Assembly (NCBI RefSeq): GCF_002216795.1
Contig: NZ_CP022316.1
Location: 1,736,001-1,800,000 of the forward strand
Direction of reading: 5' to 3'
DNA: 64,000 nucleotides
From: Brachybacterium avium
GTDB taxonomy: Bacteria > Actinomycetota > Actinomycetes > Actinomycetales > Dermabacteraceae
Every line of letters starts with the position of its first letter. Position 1 is the stretch's first letter. The notes beneath the pieces are model-generated. The model worked only from the letters and a program-made list of their open reading frames with translations. It was not told the origin of the DNA and did not search any database. The position numbers were made by a program, and so were the translations under genes. Below, in pieces: positions 44,126 through 53,418 of the stretch.

Positions 44126-46006
44126 TCAGGGGCGATCGGTCTCCGGCGGGGGCTCATCCGCGGTCGTCCGGGCAGCGGAGGGCTGGTCCGGAGCGGGGCC
44201 GGGCTGCCCGGGGCCGTCCACCGCTGCCGGCTCCTGTGCGGCTCCGCCGAGCAGGGCCTTGATCCGCCCCCGGTTCAGGAATGCGACGATGCCGGCTGCG
44301 ATCAGCAGACCGAACAGGGCCAGGACGATGAGGATCGCGGCGATCACGACCGCGCTGAGCCCGGTGCGCTCCGCGGAGAACACCAGGAGCACGCCGTGCT
44401 GGCCGTCCACGGTGATGGCCTCCTCGCCGAGGACGGCGGTACCGGCTTCGTCCTGGAGCATCGCGGTCGGGCGCAGGCCCTCCCCGCGGATCGTCCAGGT
44501 GGCATCGGTGCCCAGCTTCTCGTGCAGCGTGCCGTTCACTCCCAGTGCCAGGGAGACCTGGAAGTCGCCGTCGCCGCGCTTGACCACGGAGACCTCGGGC
44601 GGTCCCTCGGCGCCGTCGAAGCCGAGCTTCTGCAGCGCGCCCGGGAACTCCTCGGAATCTGCGGCCTCTGCCGTCCGGGTGTAGGTGACGACGCCATCGG
44701 CCTCGGAGCGCTCGGTGCCCTCACCCAGGAAGGCGATGATGTTCTCCGCAGTCACCACTTCGTCATCCGCTGTCGGGAGGGAGAGCGCCATGGTGAGCGA
44801 CCCTCCGCCGTCCCGGTCGACGACGAGATCGTAGGACGCGGTGCGGAAGCCGATGGTCCGGGTGAAGACCTGCGGCTCGGTGCCGCCCTGGAGCGCGACC
44901 ACCTCCGTGCCCGCCGCCGCCGGGTCCTCCGGCGCGTCGGCCGTGCTGCCGCTGAACCCGACCGGGACCTCGAGGCCCTGCTCGAGATGGCCCGTCTCCC
45001 CGCATGCCACCGTGCACTCGATGGTGTCGACGACGCGAGTGTCGATGGAGAAGGGGTCCTCGGGGTTCGGTGCGGCCTCGACGGAGAAGACGCTTCCCGT
45101 GGTGGCCAGCGCCGCATCGGTCCACCCCGCCACCTGCTCGGCGGTCCCGGCCGGGAAGACGATCGTCCAGGTGGTCCCGGTCTCCCCTGCGGGCGTCAGC
45201 TCGCCGCCCTCCGGGGTCGCCGCCTCGAAGAAGGCGTCGAAGTCGTCCTTCGCATCCAGGTACGTGGCCCGCTGCAGCTCATAGGTGAGGGTGCGGAGGT
45301 AGGAGTCCGCGGCAGGATCCTCGGCGCCGGCGGTCACCACCTCCACGCTGTCGAAGCTGACCGCCTCCGCATTGGTCCAGACGGCGGCGGAATCCGTGCT
45401 GGGGTACGTGGACCGCTCCAGGTCGGCGTCGTCGACCGTCACCGTGACCTCGCCCCGATCCAGCGCATCATCGATGCTGCTCTCGCTCGCGTCGGCGATC
45501 TTCTCCTCGTCCACCAGCGCCTTCACGGCCCAGCGGGTGAGGTCGCGGGCGGTGAAGTTCCGGGTGAGGGTATAGCCGGAGCTGAACGGCGGGGTCGGCG
45601 GCGTGAAGGTCGCCTCGGCGGTCTTCGTGAGATCACCGGCGGCCAGCACGGGCTGCGCCTTGGCTGCGTAGTCCTTCGCGTCGGTGAACTCGAGAGTCAG
45701 GGTGAAGACGGTGTCGGTGCCGTTCTTCGTCATCCCCTGGTAGGTCAGCCCCGGGTTGTGCTCCTCGATCGTGGACTCGACGGTCGCCGCGCCTCCGTCG
45801 ATCTTGTCCATGTCGCTCTCGGAGACCGTGACGACGAGGGTCTGCACCCCGGAGCCGTCCGCAGAGATCTCGGTCGAACTGTCGACCTCGCCGCAGGCGG
45901 CGAGGGTGAGCAGCGCAGCGATCCCGGCGATCAGGAGGAGCAGCAGGCGTGAGCCGGACAGCCTCGAATCCCCTCGATCGGACAGCGCATGGGCAGACGC
46001 GTGCAT
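44126..46006 (-). CDS. Large surface lipoprotein with C-terminal membrane anchor (LppM-like)
   Basis: 626 residues from ATG 46006 (AGGAGG upstream). The signal LLLLLIAGIAALLTLAAC has its lipobox Cys at 38. The mature part begins with EISADGSGVQTLVVTVS, as in DUF3153/LppM-type lipoproteins, and repeats similar beta-rich domains. Near 555-585 is a transmembrane helix (AAILIVLALFGLLIAAGIV), followed by a Pro/Ala-rich tail, so it may be held at both ends. Mycobacterial LppM acts at the host interface; the role here is unknown. Confidence 0.75.
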   Translation of the reverse strand: MHASAHALSDRGDSRLSGSRLLLLLIAGIAALLTLAACGEVDSSTEISADGSGVQTLVVTVSESDMDKIDGGAATVESTIEEHNPGLTYQGMTKNGTDTVFTLTLEFTDAKDYAAKAQPVLAAGDLTKTAEATFTPPTPPFSSGYTLTRNFTARDLTRWAVKALVDEEKIADASESSIDDALDRGEVTVTVDDADLERSTYPSTDSAAVWTNAEAVSFDSVEVVTAGAEDPAADSYLRTLTYELQRATYLDAKDDFDAFFEAATPEGGELTPAGETGTTWTIVFPAGTAEQVAGWTDAALATTGSVFSVEAAPNPEDPFSIDTRVVDTIECTVACGETGHLEQGLEVPVGFSGSTADAPEDPAAAGTEVVALQGGTEPQVFTRTIGFRTASYDLVVDRDGGGSLTMALSLPTADDEVVTAENIIAFLGEGTERSEADGVVTYTRTAEAADSEEFPGALQKLGFDGAEGPPEVSVVKRGDGDFQVSLALGVNGTLHEKLGTDATWTIRGEGLRPTAMLQDEAGTAVLGEEAITVDGQHGVLLVFSAERTGLSAVVIAAILIVLALFGLLIAAGIVAFLNRGRIKALLGGAAQEPAAVDGPGQPGPAPDQPSAARTTADEPPPETDRP

Positions 46007-46142
46007 GACCCCTCCTGAGCACAGCGGAGGGGACCCCCGTCCCCCGCCGGATGATTGTTCGCGCCAGCAGTCTATGCAGTGGCACCGACTCCCGGCGCCG
46101 ATCACCAGGATTCGGGACCGACCGGTGCAGCCCTGCCCCTGC

Positions 46143-46811
46143 TCACGCCCGCGCGTCGGCCGCCCGCCGCTGCAGGAAGGAGGCGACGGCGCGCAGCTCG
46201 ATCTCGTCGACCGCGTGCCCCAGCTGCGGGCGGCGCTCCTCCTCGAGCCGGGTGTGGACGCTCAGGAAGTCGCGCACCGCCTCCTCCCGCCCGTCGGCGA
46301 AGTGCGGGTCCATGCCGCCGTGCCCCCACAGAACGGGCGGGGACATCTCGGCGAGCGCGGAGTCCCCGGGCATCGGGGCGGGGAACGGGAATCCGGAGAG
46401 GTTCACGACGAAGTCGACGGCATGCGGATCACGTCGCAGCAGCTGCAGCGCGAGGGCCCCGCCCTGGGAGAAGCCGATGGCACCGACGACCGGGGCATCC
46501 TGCGCAGCGATCCAGCTCTCGACCGCAGCGGCCGAGGTCTGCAGCGCTTCCGGACGCGCCGGGTCCATCGGCATCTCGAACCAGGCGTAGCCCTGCACGT
46601 ATCGATAGATGCCGCGCAGGGAGACGTAGGTGAAGTCCGCAGGCAGGAAGGGGACCAGCCCGGCGAGGTCGTCCTCGTTGCTGCCCAGGCCGTGGAGCAG
46701 GAGCACGACCGGCGCACTGCTGGTCCTGTCTGGATCAGAGCGCACCACGGCGTCCTCGTCGATCTCCGTCGCGATCAGCTCGACCGGTGCGTACTGGGAG
46801 GCGTTCGTCAT
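46143..46811 (-). CDS. Carboxylesterase/phospholipase-type alpha/beta hydrolase
   Basis: 222 residues, ATG 46811. LLLHGLGSNEDDL is the oxyanion strand, GFSQGG carries Ser115, and Asp168 and His199 complete the triad. Length and motifs fit the carboxylesterase/acyl-protein-thioesterase family (YpfH-like), acting on short ester or thioester bonds in the cytosol. Stands alone. Confidence 0.88.
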   Translation of the reverse strand: MTNASQYAPVELIATEIDEDAVVRSDPDRTSSAPVVLLLHGLGSNEDDLAGLVPFLPADFTYVSLRGIYRYVQGYAWFEMPMDPARPEALQTSAAAVESWIAAQDAPVVGAIGFSQGGALALQLLRRDPHAVDFVVNLSGFPFPAPMPGDSALAEMSPPVLWGHGGMDPHFADGREEAVRDFLSVHTRLEEERRPQLGHAVDEIELRAVASFLQRRAADARA

Positions 46812-47235
46812 GACGGCAGGATATCCGGCAGGGCCTCCGGGCAGGGGAGGACCCCCAGGTCGCGCGGTGCGCTGGTCGGAAGGACGAGATCCGACCCCTG
46901 GGGGTCCCGGCAGCTCGGTGGTATTCGCTGCGCGTCCGGATGAACGGTCGCCTCAGCGGCGAGCCACCTCACACGTCCGATGATTATTCACTTCTCGGAC
47001 CACCTCCTTCCCTGTGTGCCTCCACCGTAGGACCGCCGCACCGGCAGCGCAACGGAATATCCACCGGACACGGTTTCGTGCTCGGCTGCGGCCGGACGTA
47101 GCGACGTGGCCGCCGCCGGGCCGAACCCCCGGCTCCACCGGAAGACGATCGCGATGCTCGCAGGCGGTGATCCAATGGCAGGATGTATGCCGGGCGCCAG
47201 CCCGAGACACCGCCGTCCCCTCGAGGAGACCCATC
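46812..47235. other. Gap with an 11-bp inverted repeat
   Basis: No gene seen. GGACCCCCAGG (46849-46859) pairs with CCTGGGGGTCC (46897-46907) across 37 bases; the right arm lies in GACCCCTGGGGGTC (46893-46906), which resembles the core of the CsoR-type site at 25.9 kb but lacks the flanking TA. It lies within 100 bases upstream of the esterase start. The remainder up to the ribosome site (GAGGAGA) of the DUF4091 gene shows nothing clear. Confidence 0.4.
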
Positions 47236-48870
47236 ATGCAGTCCGTCCTGATCGATTCCCTGGAGAAGGTGCTGGGCGAGGCCGTACCGCGTCCGGCTGC
47301 GCTGATCGGCGGTGCCCACGCCTCCGGCTTCCTCGGCGAGGTGCTGTCCCTCCAGGTCGCGCTCCGCCTCGAGGCCGACGAGGGCCCGGATCTGCGCGTC
47401 GAGCTGGCCGGCGAGGTCGCCGGCAGCACCCGAATCCATGCGGTGCGCCGGGTGCCGGTCTCCTCCGCCGCCCCCGAGGATCCCGACGAGCACTACCTCG
47501 TCACCGAGCCGGGCGAGTACCCCGACCTGCTCGAGCCGGTCACCGACGGCGTCGTGCGGGTGGGCCAGGGGATCTGGGAGGCGCTGTGGATCGACGTCGT
47601 CGATGCCGCCCCCGGCGCGCATGACCTCACCATCACCCTCGTCGACGCCGCCGGTGGGCAGGTCCTCGCCGAGCACGTCCTGCAGCTGCGCGTGCACGAG
47701 CACCGCCTGCCGCCGCTGTCGATCACCAACACCCACTGGTTCCATGTCGACAGCCTCTCGACGTACTACGACGTCGAGGTGTTCTCCGAGGAGCACTGGG
47801 AGCTGATCGAGACCTATCTCCGCTCGGCCCGGCAGATGGACGTGAACAGCGTGCTCACGCCCACCTGGACCCCGCCGCTGGACACCGCCGAGGGCCACAC
47901 CCGACCGTTCGTCCAGCTCGTCGGCATCCGCGAGGAGGGCGGCGAGTACTCCTTCGACCTCTCCCGCCTGGACCGCTGGCTGGAGATCTGCCGCAGGCTG
48001 GGCTTCACCGGGCTCGAGATCGCGCACCTGTTCACCCAGTGGGGCGCGCTGAAGACCCCGGCGATCCAGGTGCAGACGGCCTCCGGCCTCGAGCACCGCT
48101 TCGGCTGGCACGTCTCAGCGACCTCGCCCGACTACCGCCGCCTCATGGAGTCGCTGATCCCGACGCTGCGCGCTCATCTGGATGAGCACTGGGACGGACG
48201 CGTGCTCTGGCATATCTCGGACGAACCGCGTGAGCACCAGCTCGAGGACTACAGCGCGGCGAAGGCTCAGGTCGCGGACCTGCTCGAGGGTGCGGAGGTG
48301 GTCGATGCCCTGAGCCCCTTCGCCTTCGCCGAGCAGGGCGTGGTGGACACCCCGATCGTCGCGACCAATCACGTCGGACCCTTCCTCGAGGCCGGCTGGC
48401 ACCCCTGGGTGTACTACTGCGTCTCCCAGAACCGCGATGTGGCCAATCGCTTCATCGCCCTGCCCTCCGTGCGCAACCGGGTGCTGGGTCGGCAGCTGTT
48501 CGCCTTCGAGGCCCCCGGCTTCCTGCACTGGGGCTTCAACTTCTGGTGGGCGCAGTACTCGCTGCGGCCGATCGACCCCTTCGAGGACACCTGCTCAGGC
48601 GGCGGCTTCTTCGGCGGCGACCCCTTCGTCGTCTATCCGGGGCCCGACGGCACCCCCTGGCTCTCGCTGCGCTACCGGGTGTTCGTGCAGGCCATGGCCG
48701 ATCACCGGGCGCTGACCTGGCTCGCGGAGCTCACCGATCGTGCGAGCGCGACGGCGCTGATCGACGAGGGCGGCACACTGACCTACTCGTCGTTCTCCTA
48801 CGACGTCGAGGAGCACCTGCGCGCACGGCACGCGGTCGACGAGAAGATCCTCGCCGCCCTGGAGGGCTGA
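47236..48870 (+). CDS. DUF4091 glycoside-hydrolase-like protein
   Basis: 544 residues, ATG 47236. A beta-sandwich head (residues 1-165) is followed by a TIM-barrel-like region with THWFHVDSLSTYYDVEVFSE, and then by HISDEPREHQLEDY, HWGFNFWW and the C-terminal DUF4091 segment with FVYPGPDG-type text. No signal peptide, so it is cytosolic. Many DUF4091 proteins are uncharacterised glycosidases; the Glu of the SDEP motif may be catalytic. Next to it is an acidic small gene on the other strand. Confidence 0.85.
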   Translation: MQSVLIDSLEKVLGEAVPRPAALIGGAHASGFLGEVLSLQVALRLEADEGPDLRVELAGEVAGSTRIHAVRRVPVSSAAPEDPDEHYLVTEPGEYPDLLEPVTDGVVRVGQGIWEALWIDVVDAAPGAHDLTITLVDAAGGQVLAEHVLQLRVHEHRLPPLSITNTHWFHVDSLSTYYDVEVFSEEHWELIETYLRSARQMDVNSVLTPTWTPPLDTAEGHTRPFVQLVGIREEGGEYSFDLSRLDRWLEICRRLGFTGLEIAHLFTQWGALKTPAIQVQTASGLEHRFGWHVSATSPDYRRLMESLIPTLRAHLDEHWDGRVLWHISDEPREHQLEDYSAAKAQVADLLEGAEVVDALSPFAFAEQGVVDTPIVATNHVGPFLEAGWHPWVYYCVSQNRDVANRFIALPSVRNRVLGRQLFAFEAPGFLHWGFNFWWAQYSLRPIDPFEDTCSGGGFFGGDPFVVYPGPDGTPWLSLRYRVFVQAMADHRALTWLAELTDRASATALIDEGGTLTYSSFSYDVEEHLRARHAVDEKILAALEG

Positions 48871-48873
48871 ACC

Positions 48874-49173
48874 TCAGAGCTCGGGCAGCTCCTCCTCCGC
48901 GGTCTCGGCCTCCATCCGGTCCTCCTCGCGGTTGCCCTGCTCGGCGGCCGTGGCGTCGTCCCCGCCGCGGTCGCGGTCGGTGTCGAAGCCGTAGCCGTCG
49001 GCGTTGCGGGACTCCGGCCCCTCGGCGGCGACGCGGTCGGTCTCCAGGGCATCGTCGATGCTGACCTCGTCGGCCTCCTCGTCGGCGCCGCGCTCGTACT
49101 CGTCCTCGCTGGTTGCGGCCATCCGATCGAGCTCGGGATCGTCGGTGGGATCGTTCGGCTGCATCTGGGTCAT
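48874..49173 (-). CDS. Small highly acidic protein
   Basis: 99 residues from ATG 49173 with GAGGAGA upstream. Over a third are Asp or Glu, with almost no hydrophobic core, so it is probably disordered. I recognise no family. It lies 34 bases beyond the strong hairpin that ends the MscS-like gene, so it has its own or a read-through promoter. Similar small acidic proteins are common in actinobacteria, function unknown. Confidence 0.7.
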   Translation of the reverse strand: MTQMQPNDPTDDPELDRMAATSEDEYERGADEEADEVSIDDALETDRVAAEGPESRNADGYGFDTDRDRGGDDATAAEQGNREEDRMEAETAEEELPEL

Positions 49174-49207
49174 GGGGTTCTCCTCGGGTGGGTCAGCGGA
49201 AGGCGAG

Positions 49208-49239
49208 GAGGCCGCCACGGACGGATCCGTGGCGGCCTC
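49208..49239 (-). terminator. Strong hairpin after the MscS-like gene
   Basis: GAGGCCGCCACGGA (49208-49221) and TCCGTGGCGGCCTC (49226-49239) make a perfect 14-base stem with a CGGA loop, 22 bases after the minus-strand stop. T-tail is poor (CTTCC). Confidence 0.7.
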
Positions 49240-49261
49240 GAGGGTCACTGCGAGAAGCGCA

Positions 49262-50536
49262 TCAGCCCTCCGGGCGCGGCGGCACCGCTCCCGGTGCCGG
49301 CTCGGCCGGTGCGTGAGCCTGCTTCTTCTCCAGCTTGGCGAGCTGACGGGCCGCGGCCTCGCGACCACCGAGCCCGAAGGCCAGCATCGCGGCGGCGGCG
49401 GCGCCGATCACCAGTGCGCCGAAGGCCATCTCGATGATCGAGTCGGCCACGCCCATGGACTTCAGACCCATGGCGACGAACAGGATGATCACGGCCCACT
49501 TCACGACGGATCCGGCGGTGCCCTTGAGTACCTTGCCGACGATCATCGCCAGGAAGAAGCCGGCGGCGATGATCGCGCCGCCGAACAGCACGTTGCCGCC
49601 CAGCTCGAGGATCTGCGAGAGGATCGCGGTGATCTGCGGGAAGCCCAGCGCCTGGGCGCCCATCACGGCGAAGAACAGCACCACAGCGATCTCGACCACG
49701 CGCAGCACGGTCGGCGTGGCAGAGGAGCCCGCCGGGAGGATCTCCTGCTTGATCAGCCAGCCGTCGACGCCGGATCCCTCGAGGATCGGACGGAACAGGC
49801 CGGAGACGAAGCGGGCCACGAGCACACCGATCCCCACCAGCACGACGGCGGCGATGATGTTCGGGATCGCGGTGAACACCGAGGTGAGCATCGCGGAGGC
49901 GGGATCGGAGATCGAGGCGATCCCCAGGATCTGCAGCGAGGCGATGGACACCACGATCATGATCAGGGCGAAGACCACGGAGGCGAGGATCTCGGGGACC
50001 TTCGACGCCGGGGAGGCGGCCGGGGCCTGGTCAGGCTGGCCCTGCGGCGCTGCCGGATCGCTGTGGCGCCCGGCGGAGGTCACCCCGCCGGTGGCCTTGT
50101 CGAAACCGGACTGGGCGGTGCCCAGCAGCTTCCCGAAGTCCACGGCGTTCAGCGCGGTGGTGATCAGGGCCCGCACGATCTTCGCGATCGTCAGACCGAT
50201 GATGAAGACGAAGACGGCACCGATGATGTTCGGGATGAAGCCGAGGCCCTGCTCGAGCATCGAGATCACGGGCGAGAGCACCTGTGAGAGCTGGAAGATC
50301 CCCAGGATGATGATCAGGCCCAGCAGCCAGATGACCATCGAGGCGATGGTGCCGATCGAGTTGCCGAGCGCCGCGCCGTCCACGCCGGGCCGGCGGAGGG
50401 CGGGAACCTTCTGCGTCAGGCCCGCCACGCCCTTCTTGACCAGCATGGCCAAGATCGCGGTGATGACGAGGATGACGACGGCGGCCAGGACTTTCAGCCC
50501 CAGCCCCGCCCAGTCGAAGTTCGATAGTGAATCCAC
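49262..50536 (-). CDS. Mechanosensitive-channel-like conserved TM helix protein
   Basis: 424 residues, a multi-pass protein with repeated Gly-rich helices such as GNSIGTIASMVIWLLGLI, GLGFIPNIIGAVFVFIIGLTIAK and FTAIPNIIAAVVLVGIGVLVA, the repeated IPNI-pattern of the MscS-type conserved TM helix family (PF05552). The first third and the second third are internal duplicates. The C-terminus is Pro/Ala/Lys-rich. Unlike MscS it has no cytosolic cage, so gating is unproven. Confidence 0.82.
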   Translation of the reverse strand: MDSLSNFDWAGLGLKVLAAVVILVITAILAMLVKKGVAGLTQKVPALRRPGVDGAALGNSIGTIASMVIWLLGLIIILGIFQLSQVLSPVISMLEQGLGFIPNIIGAVFVFIIGLTIAKIVRALITTALNAVDFGKLLGTAQSGFDKATGGVTSAGRHSDPAAPQGQPDQAPAASPASKVPEILASVVFALIMIVVSIASLQILGIASISDPASAMLTSVFTAIPNIIAAVVLVGIGVLVARFVSGLFRPILEGSGVDGWLIKQEILPAGSSATPTVLRVVEIAVVLFFAVMGAQALGFPQITAILSQILELGGNVLFGGAIIAAGFFLAMIVGKVLKGTAGSVVKWAVIILFVAMGLKSMGVADSIIEMAFGALVIGAAAAAMLAFGLGGREAAARQLAKLEKKQAHAPAEPAPGAVPPRPEG

Positions 50537-50705
50537 GGGATCCTCCGGAGTTCGAGGGGAAGTCGGTCACCGATATCCACCGCCGGCCTGCGGACCACCG
50601 AGCGGTCATCGGCTGAGGAATCGTCATGGTTCCTCGAGGTCGAGCATGACTTATGGCCTGCGTCACGTCCAGACGCACAGGTCACAGGGGTCTCCCATCA
50701 AGCTC

Positions 50706-52130
50706 TCAGGTCCCGCAGAAGGTCAGGAAATGCTCGCCGCCGTCACCCGGTCCCTCGAGATGGTCGAGACCGACACGGCGGGTGAACGGGGCGGAGACCG
50801 CGCCGAGCAGCTCCTGCACGGGCTCCAGGTCACCCAGGTGCGCCGAGCGCAGCGCCGCCTCGAGGTGGACGTTGCGCGGGATGTACAGCGGGTTGACGCG
50901 CGCCATCTCCGCGGGCGTCGCGGACCGCAGCGTCTCCCAGCGCCGCATCCACTGCATGGAGGAGGCGCCGGTGACGAGCTCCGCGGCCCGGCCCTCCCCG
51001 AGCGCGCGGAAGAAGCCGGTGTGGTCGACCTGCTGCTCCTCGAGCAGCGTCAGCAGCTCCTGGCCGAGCGCGAACACCTCCTCAGGTGCCCCGTCGATGC
51101 CCAGCTTCCGCCCCATCAGCCGGCTCCAGGCCTGCTGGTACCAGCCCTCGTACTGCTCGAGCACCGTGGTGGCCTGCTCCACCGCGAAGTTCGGGTCAGT
51201 CTGCCCCAGCAGCGGCAGGAGGGTCTCGGCGAAGCGGGAGAGGTTCCACAGCGCGATGCCGGGCTGGCTGCCGTAGGCGTACCGCCCGCCGCGGTCGATC
51301 GAGCTGAACACGGCATCGCGACGGTGGACGTCGAGCACGGCGCAGGGCCCGTAGTCGATCCCCTGGCCAGAGAGCGCCATGTTGTCGGTGTTCATCACGC
51401 CGTGCACGAAGCCCAGCACCATCCACCTCGCCACCAGCTCCGCCTGGGCGCGGGTGACGGCCTCGAGCAGCCCCAGCGGTCCGTCGGCCGAGGGATGATG
51501 CCGCCGGATCGTGAACTCGACGAGCCGCCGGCGCACCTCCTCGTCCAGGTGCCAGGTGGCATATTCGAAGGTCCCCACCCGCAGGTGGCTCGCGGCGACC
51601 CGCACCAGCAGCCCTCCGGGCTCCGGGGTCACTCCCTGCCGCGGTCCGATCTGCTCGCCGGTGCTCAGCACGGCGAGCGCCCGGCTGGTGGGCACCTCCG
51701 TGGCGTGCAGCCATTCGCCGATCACCGCCTCGCGCAGCATCGGCCCCAGCGGCGCCTTCCCGTCGCCTCCGCGGGCGAAAGGAGTGCGGCCGGAGCCCTT
51801 GAGGTGCAGGTCGCAGTGGCGGCCGCGGGTGTCCACGAGATCGCCCAGCAGCACTGCCCGGCCGTCCCCGAGCTGTGGGTTGGGGCTGCCGAACTGGTGG
51901 CCGGCGTAGGCCTGCGCAGTGGTCCCGTCGATCTGCCCGGTCAGGAGGGCGAGCCCCTCCTCACCGCGCAGCCACGCCGGATCGAAGCCCAGCTCCGCGG
52001 CGAGCGGCTCGTTCAGCCAGACGATCTCGGGGCGCGGCGGCACGTCCGCGCGCCAGGGGACCGACAGCTCGGGGAATGCCTCGGCATAGCTCTGCTGGAG
52101 CACCGGGACGGACGGGTCGAGCTTCTCCAT
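50706..52130 (-). CDS. selO: SelO/YdiU protein adenylyltransferase
   Basis: 474 residues, near family length. Pseudokinase-like core: GDGRAVLLGD, HLKGSGRTPFARGGDGKA, REAVIGEWLHATEVPTSRALAV and catalytic MNTDNM with DYGPC. SelO transfers AMP from ATP to Ser/Thr/Tyr of redox proteins. The C-terminal redox-active Cys of mammalian SelO is not essential; here a single Cys (FLTFCGT) is the fourth residue from the end, matching the bacterial form. Divergent from the ROK gene. Confidence 0.93.
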   Translation of the reverse strand: MEKLDPSVPVLQQSYAEAFPELSVPWRADVPPRPEIVWLNEPLAAELGFDPAWLRGEEGLALLTGQIDGTTAQAYAGHQFGSPNPQLGDGRAVLLGDLVDTRGRHCDLHLKGSGRTPFARGGDGKAPLGPMLREAVIGEWLHATEVPTSRALAVLSTGEQIGPRQGVTPEPGGLLVRVAASHLRVGTFEYATWHLDEEVRRRLVEFTIRRHHPSADGPLGLLEAVTRAQAELVARWMVLGFVHGVMNTDNMALSGQGIDYGPCAVLDVHRRDAVFSSIDRGGRYAYGSQPGIALWNLSRFAETLLPLLGQTDPNFAVEQATTVLEQYEGWYQQAWSRLMGRKLGIDGAPEEVFALGQELLTLLEEQQVDHTGFFRALGEGRAAELVTGASSMQWMRRWETLRSATPAEMARVNPLYIPRNVHLEAALRSAHLGDLEPVQELLGAVSAPFTRRVGLDHLEGPGDGGEHFLTFCGT

Positions 52131-52199
52131 CTATCCAGTCTCCCACCTCCGGAGCCCCGACCGCTTGACGGCTCAAGCCGCGGGGAGCACACTGGTCAC

Positions 52200-52225
52200 G
52201 CACATTGTGCAACCCCCTTACGTAA
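52200..52225 (+). promoter_or_regulatory. Small palindromes in the selO-ROK gap
   Basis: GCACATTGTGC (52200-52210) and TTACGTAA (52218-52225) are short perfect palindromes about 35-60 bases before the ROK start, where an autoregulatory operator would lie. Chance occurrence is possible. Confidence 0.3.
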
Positions 52226-52258
52226 TAGTGGTGGGGACCTGCGACTTGAGAAGGACCG

Positions 52259-53383
52259 ATGGCCACGGCGCTCTCCCACCCCTCTGCGGTCCGGCTCGCC
52301 AACGCGCGTGACTGCGTGGTCGTGCTGCGGGAGGCCTCCACGGCGCTGAGCCTGGCCGAGCTCGCCGCGGCGACGGGGCTCTCCCGCCCCACCGTCGAGG
52401 CCGTGCTGGAGGACCTGCGCGCCACCGGGCTCGTCACGCCGGCCCCCGCCGCGACCCCGGGCGGCGCCGGGCGGCCCGCCCGCCGCTTCGGGTTCGATGC
52501 CTCCGCGGCCACGGTGGCCGCCTTCGACATCGGCACCAGCACCGTGCGCTGCCTGGTCTCCGACGCCGCTGGGCGGGTGCTGGTCCGCGCCACCACCCCC
52601 GCCACGGGGCCCGACCCCCTCGCCCCGCTCACACACGCGCTGGCGGAGACGGGGACGACACCCTCCGCGGTCGGTGTCGCCGTCCCCGGGATCCTGGGGC
52701 CCGACGGCCGCATCACCCGGAGTCTGGCCGTGCCGGGACTGGAAGGTGTCGATCTCGGCGAGATGCTCGCCGACCGCCTGGGCTGCCCGGTGGCGGTCGA
52801 GAACGACATCAAGCTCGCCGCCCTGGCGGAGCATCATCTGGCCCCGCCCGCCCACAGCATCGTGCTCCTCCAGCTGGGTCACCGCATCTCCGTCGCCGTC
52901 GTGGCCGGCGGGCAGATCCTGCAGGGAGCCCACCGCCTGGCCGGCGAGCTCGGCAGCCAGCGCGGGATGCGCTGGACCGACAGCTCGGTGCGCGGCCGGC
53001 TGACCTGGTCCACCGGCGATGACGGGCAGCAGCTCCTCGAGCGCGCCGCCGCCGGGGACACCGCCGCCCAGGCCGAGGTCGAGGAGTTCTGCGCACAGAT
53101 CGCACCCCGGCTGGCCACCGTGCTGCTCACCGTCGACCCCGAACGGGTCGTCATCGGCGGCGGGCTCTCCCGCGCTGGCGAGACCCTGCTGGCGCCGCTG
53201 CGTGATGCCATCGGTCGGCTGCTGATGACCGAGCACACGCCCGAGCTGGTGCCCGCGCGGCTGACCACCGACGGGTCCCTCATCGGCGCGCTCGGCCTGG
53301 GCTTCACCCACGGCTCCTCGCAGCTCACCGGCATCCCCGACGTCCCCGCCCCCTGGCATCGCTTCCACGCCACCCTGTCCTGA
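52259..53383 (+). CDS. ROK-family transcriptional regulator
   Basis: 374 residues, ATG 52259 with GAGAAGGA. A winged helix (LAELAAATGLSRPTVEAVLEDL) at about 30-60 precedes the ROK sugar-kinase-like fold (FDIGTSTVRCLVSDAAG, VAVENDIKLAALAEH, VVIGGGLSRAG). The zinc motif CxCGxxGC of most ROK proteins is missing after the GELG stretch, so it cannot bind structural zinc in the usual way. It is upstream of a TIM-barrel epimerase and a Gfo/Idh/MocA gene, which it probably regulates. Confidence 0.9.
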   Translation: MATALSHPSAVRLANARDCVVVLREASTALSLAELAAATGLSRPTVEAVLEDLRATGLVTPAPAATPGGAGRPARRFGFDASAATVAAFDIGTSTVRCLVSDAAGRVLVRATTPATGPDPLAPLTHALAETGTTPSAVGVAVPGILGPDGRITRSLAVPGLEGVDLGEMLADRLGCPVAVENDIKLAALAEHHLAPPAHSIVLLQLGHRISVAVVAGGQILQGAHRLAGELGSQRGMRWTDSSVRGRLTWSTGDDGQQLLERAAAGDTAAQAEVEEFCAQIAPRLATVLLTVDPERVVIGGGLSRAGETLLAPLRDAIGRLLMTEHTPELVPARLTTDGSLIGALGLGFTHGSSQLTGIPDVPAPWHRFHATLS

Positions 53384-53418
53384 TCACCACACCACCTCCG
53401 ACCTGCAAGGACGCCTCC

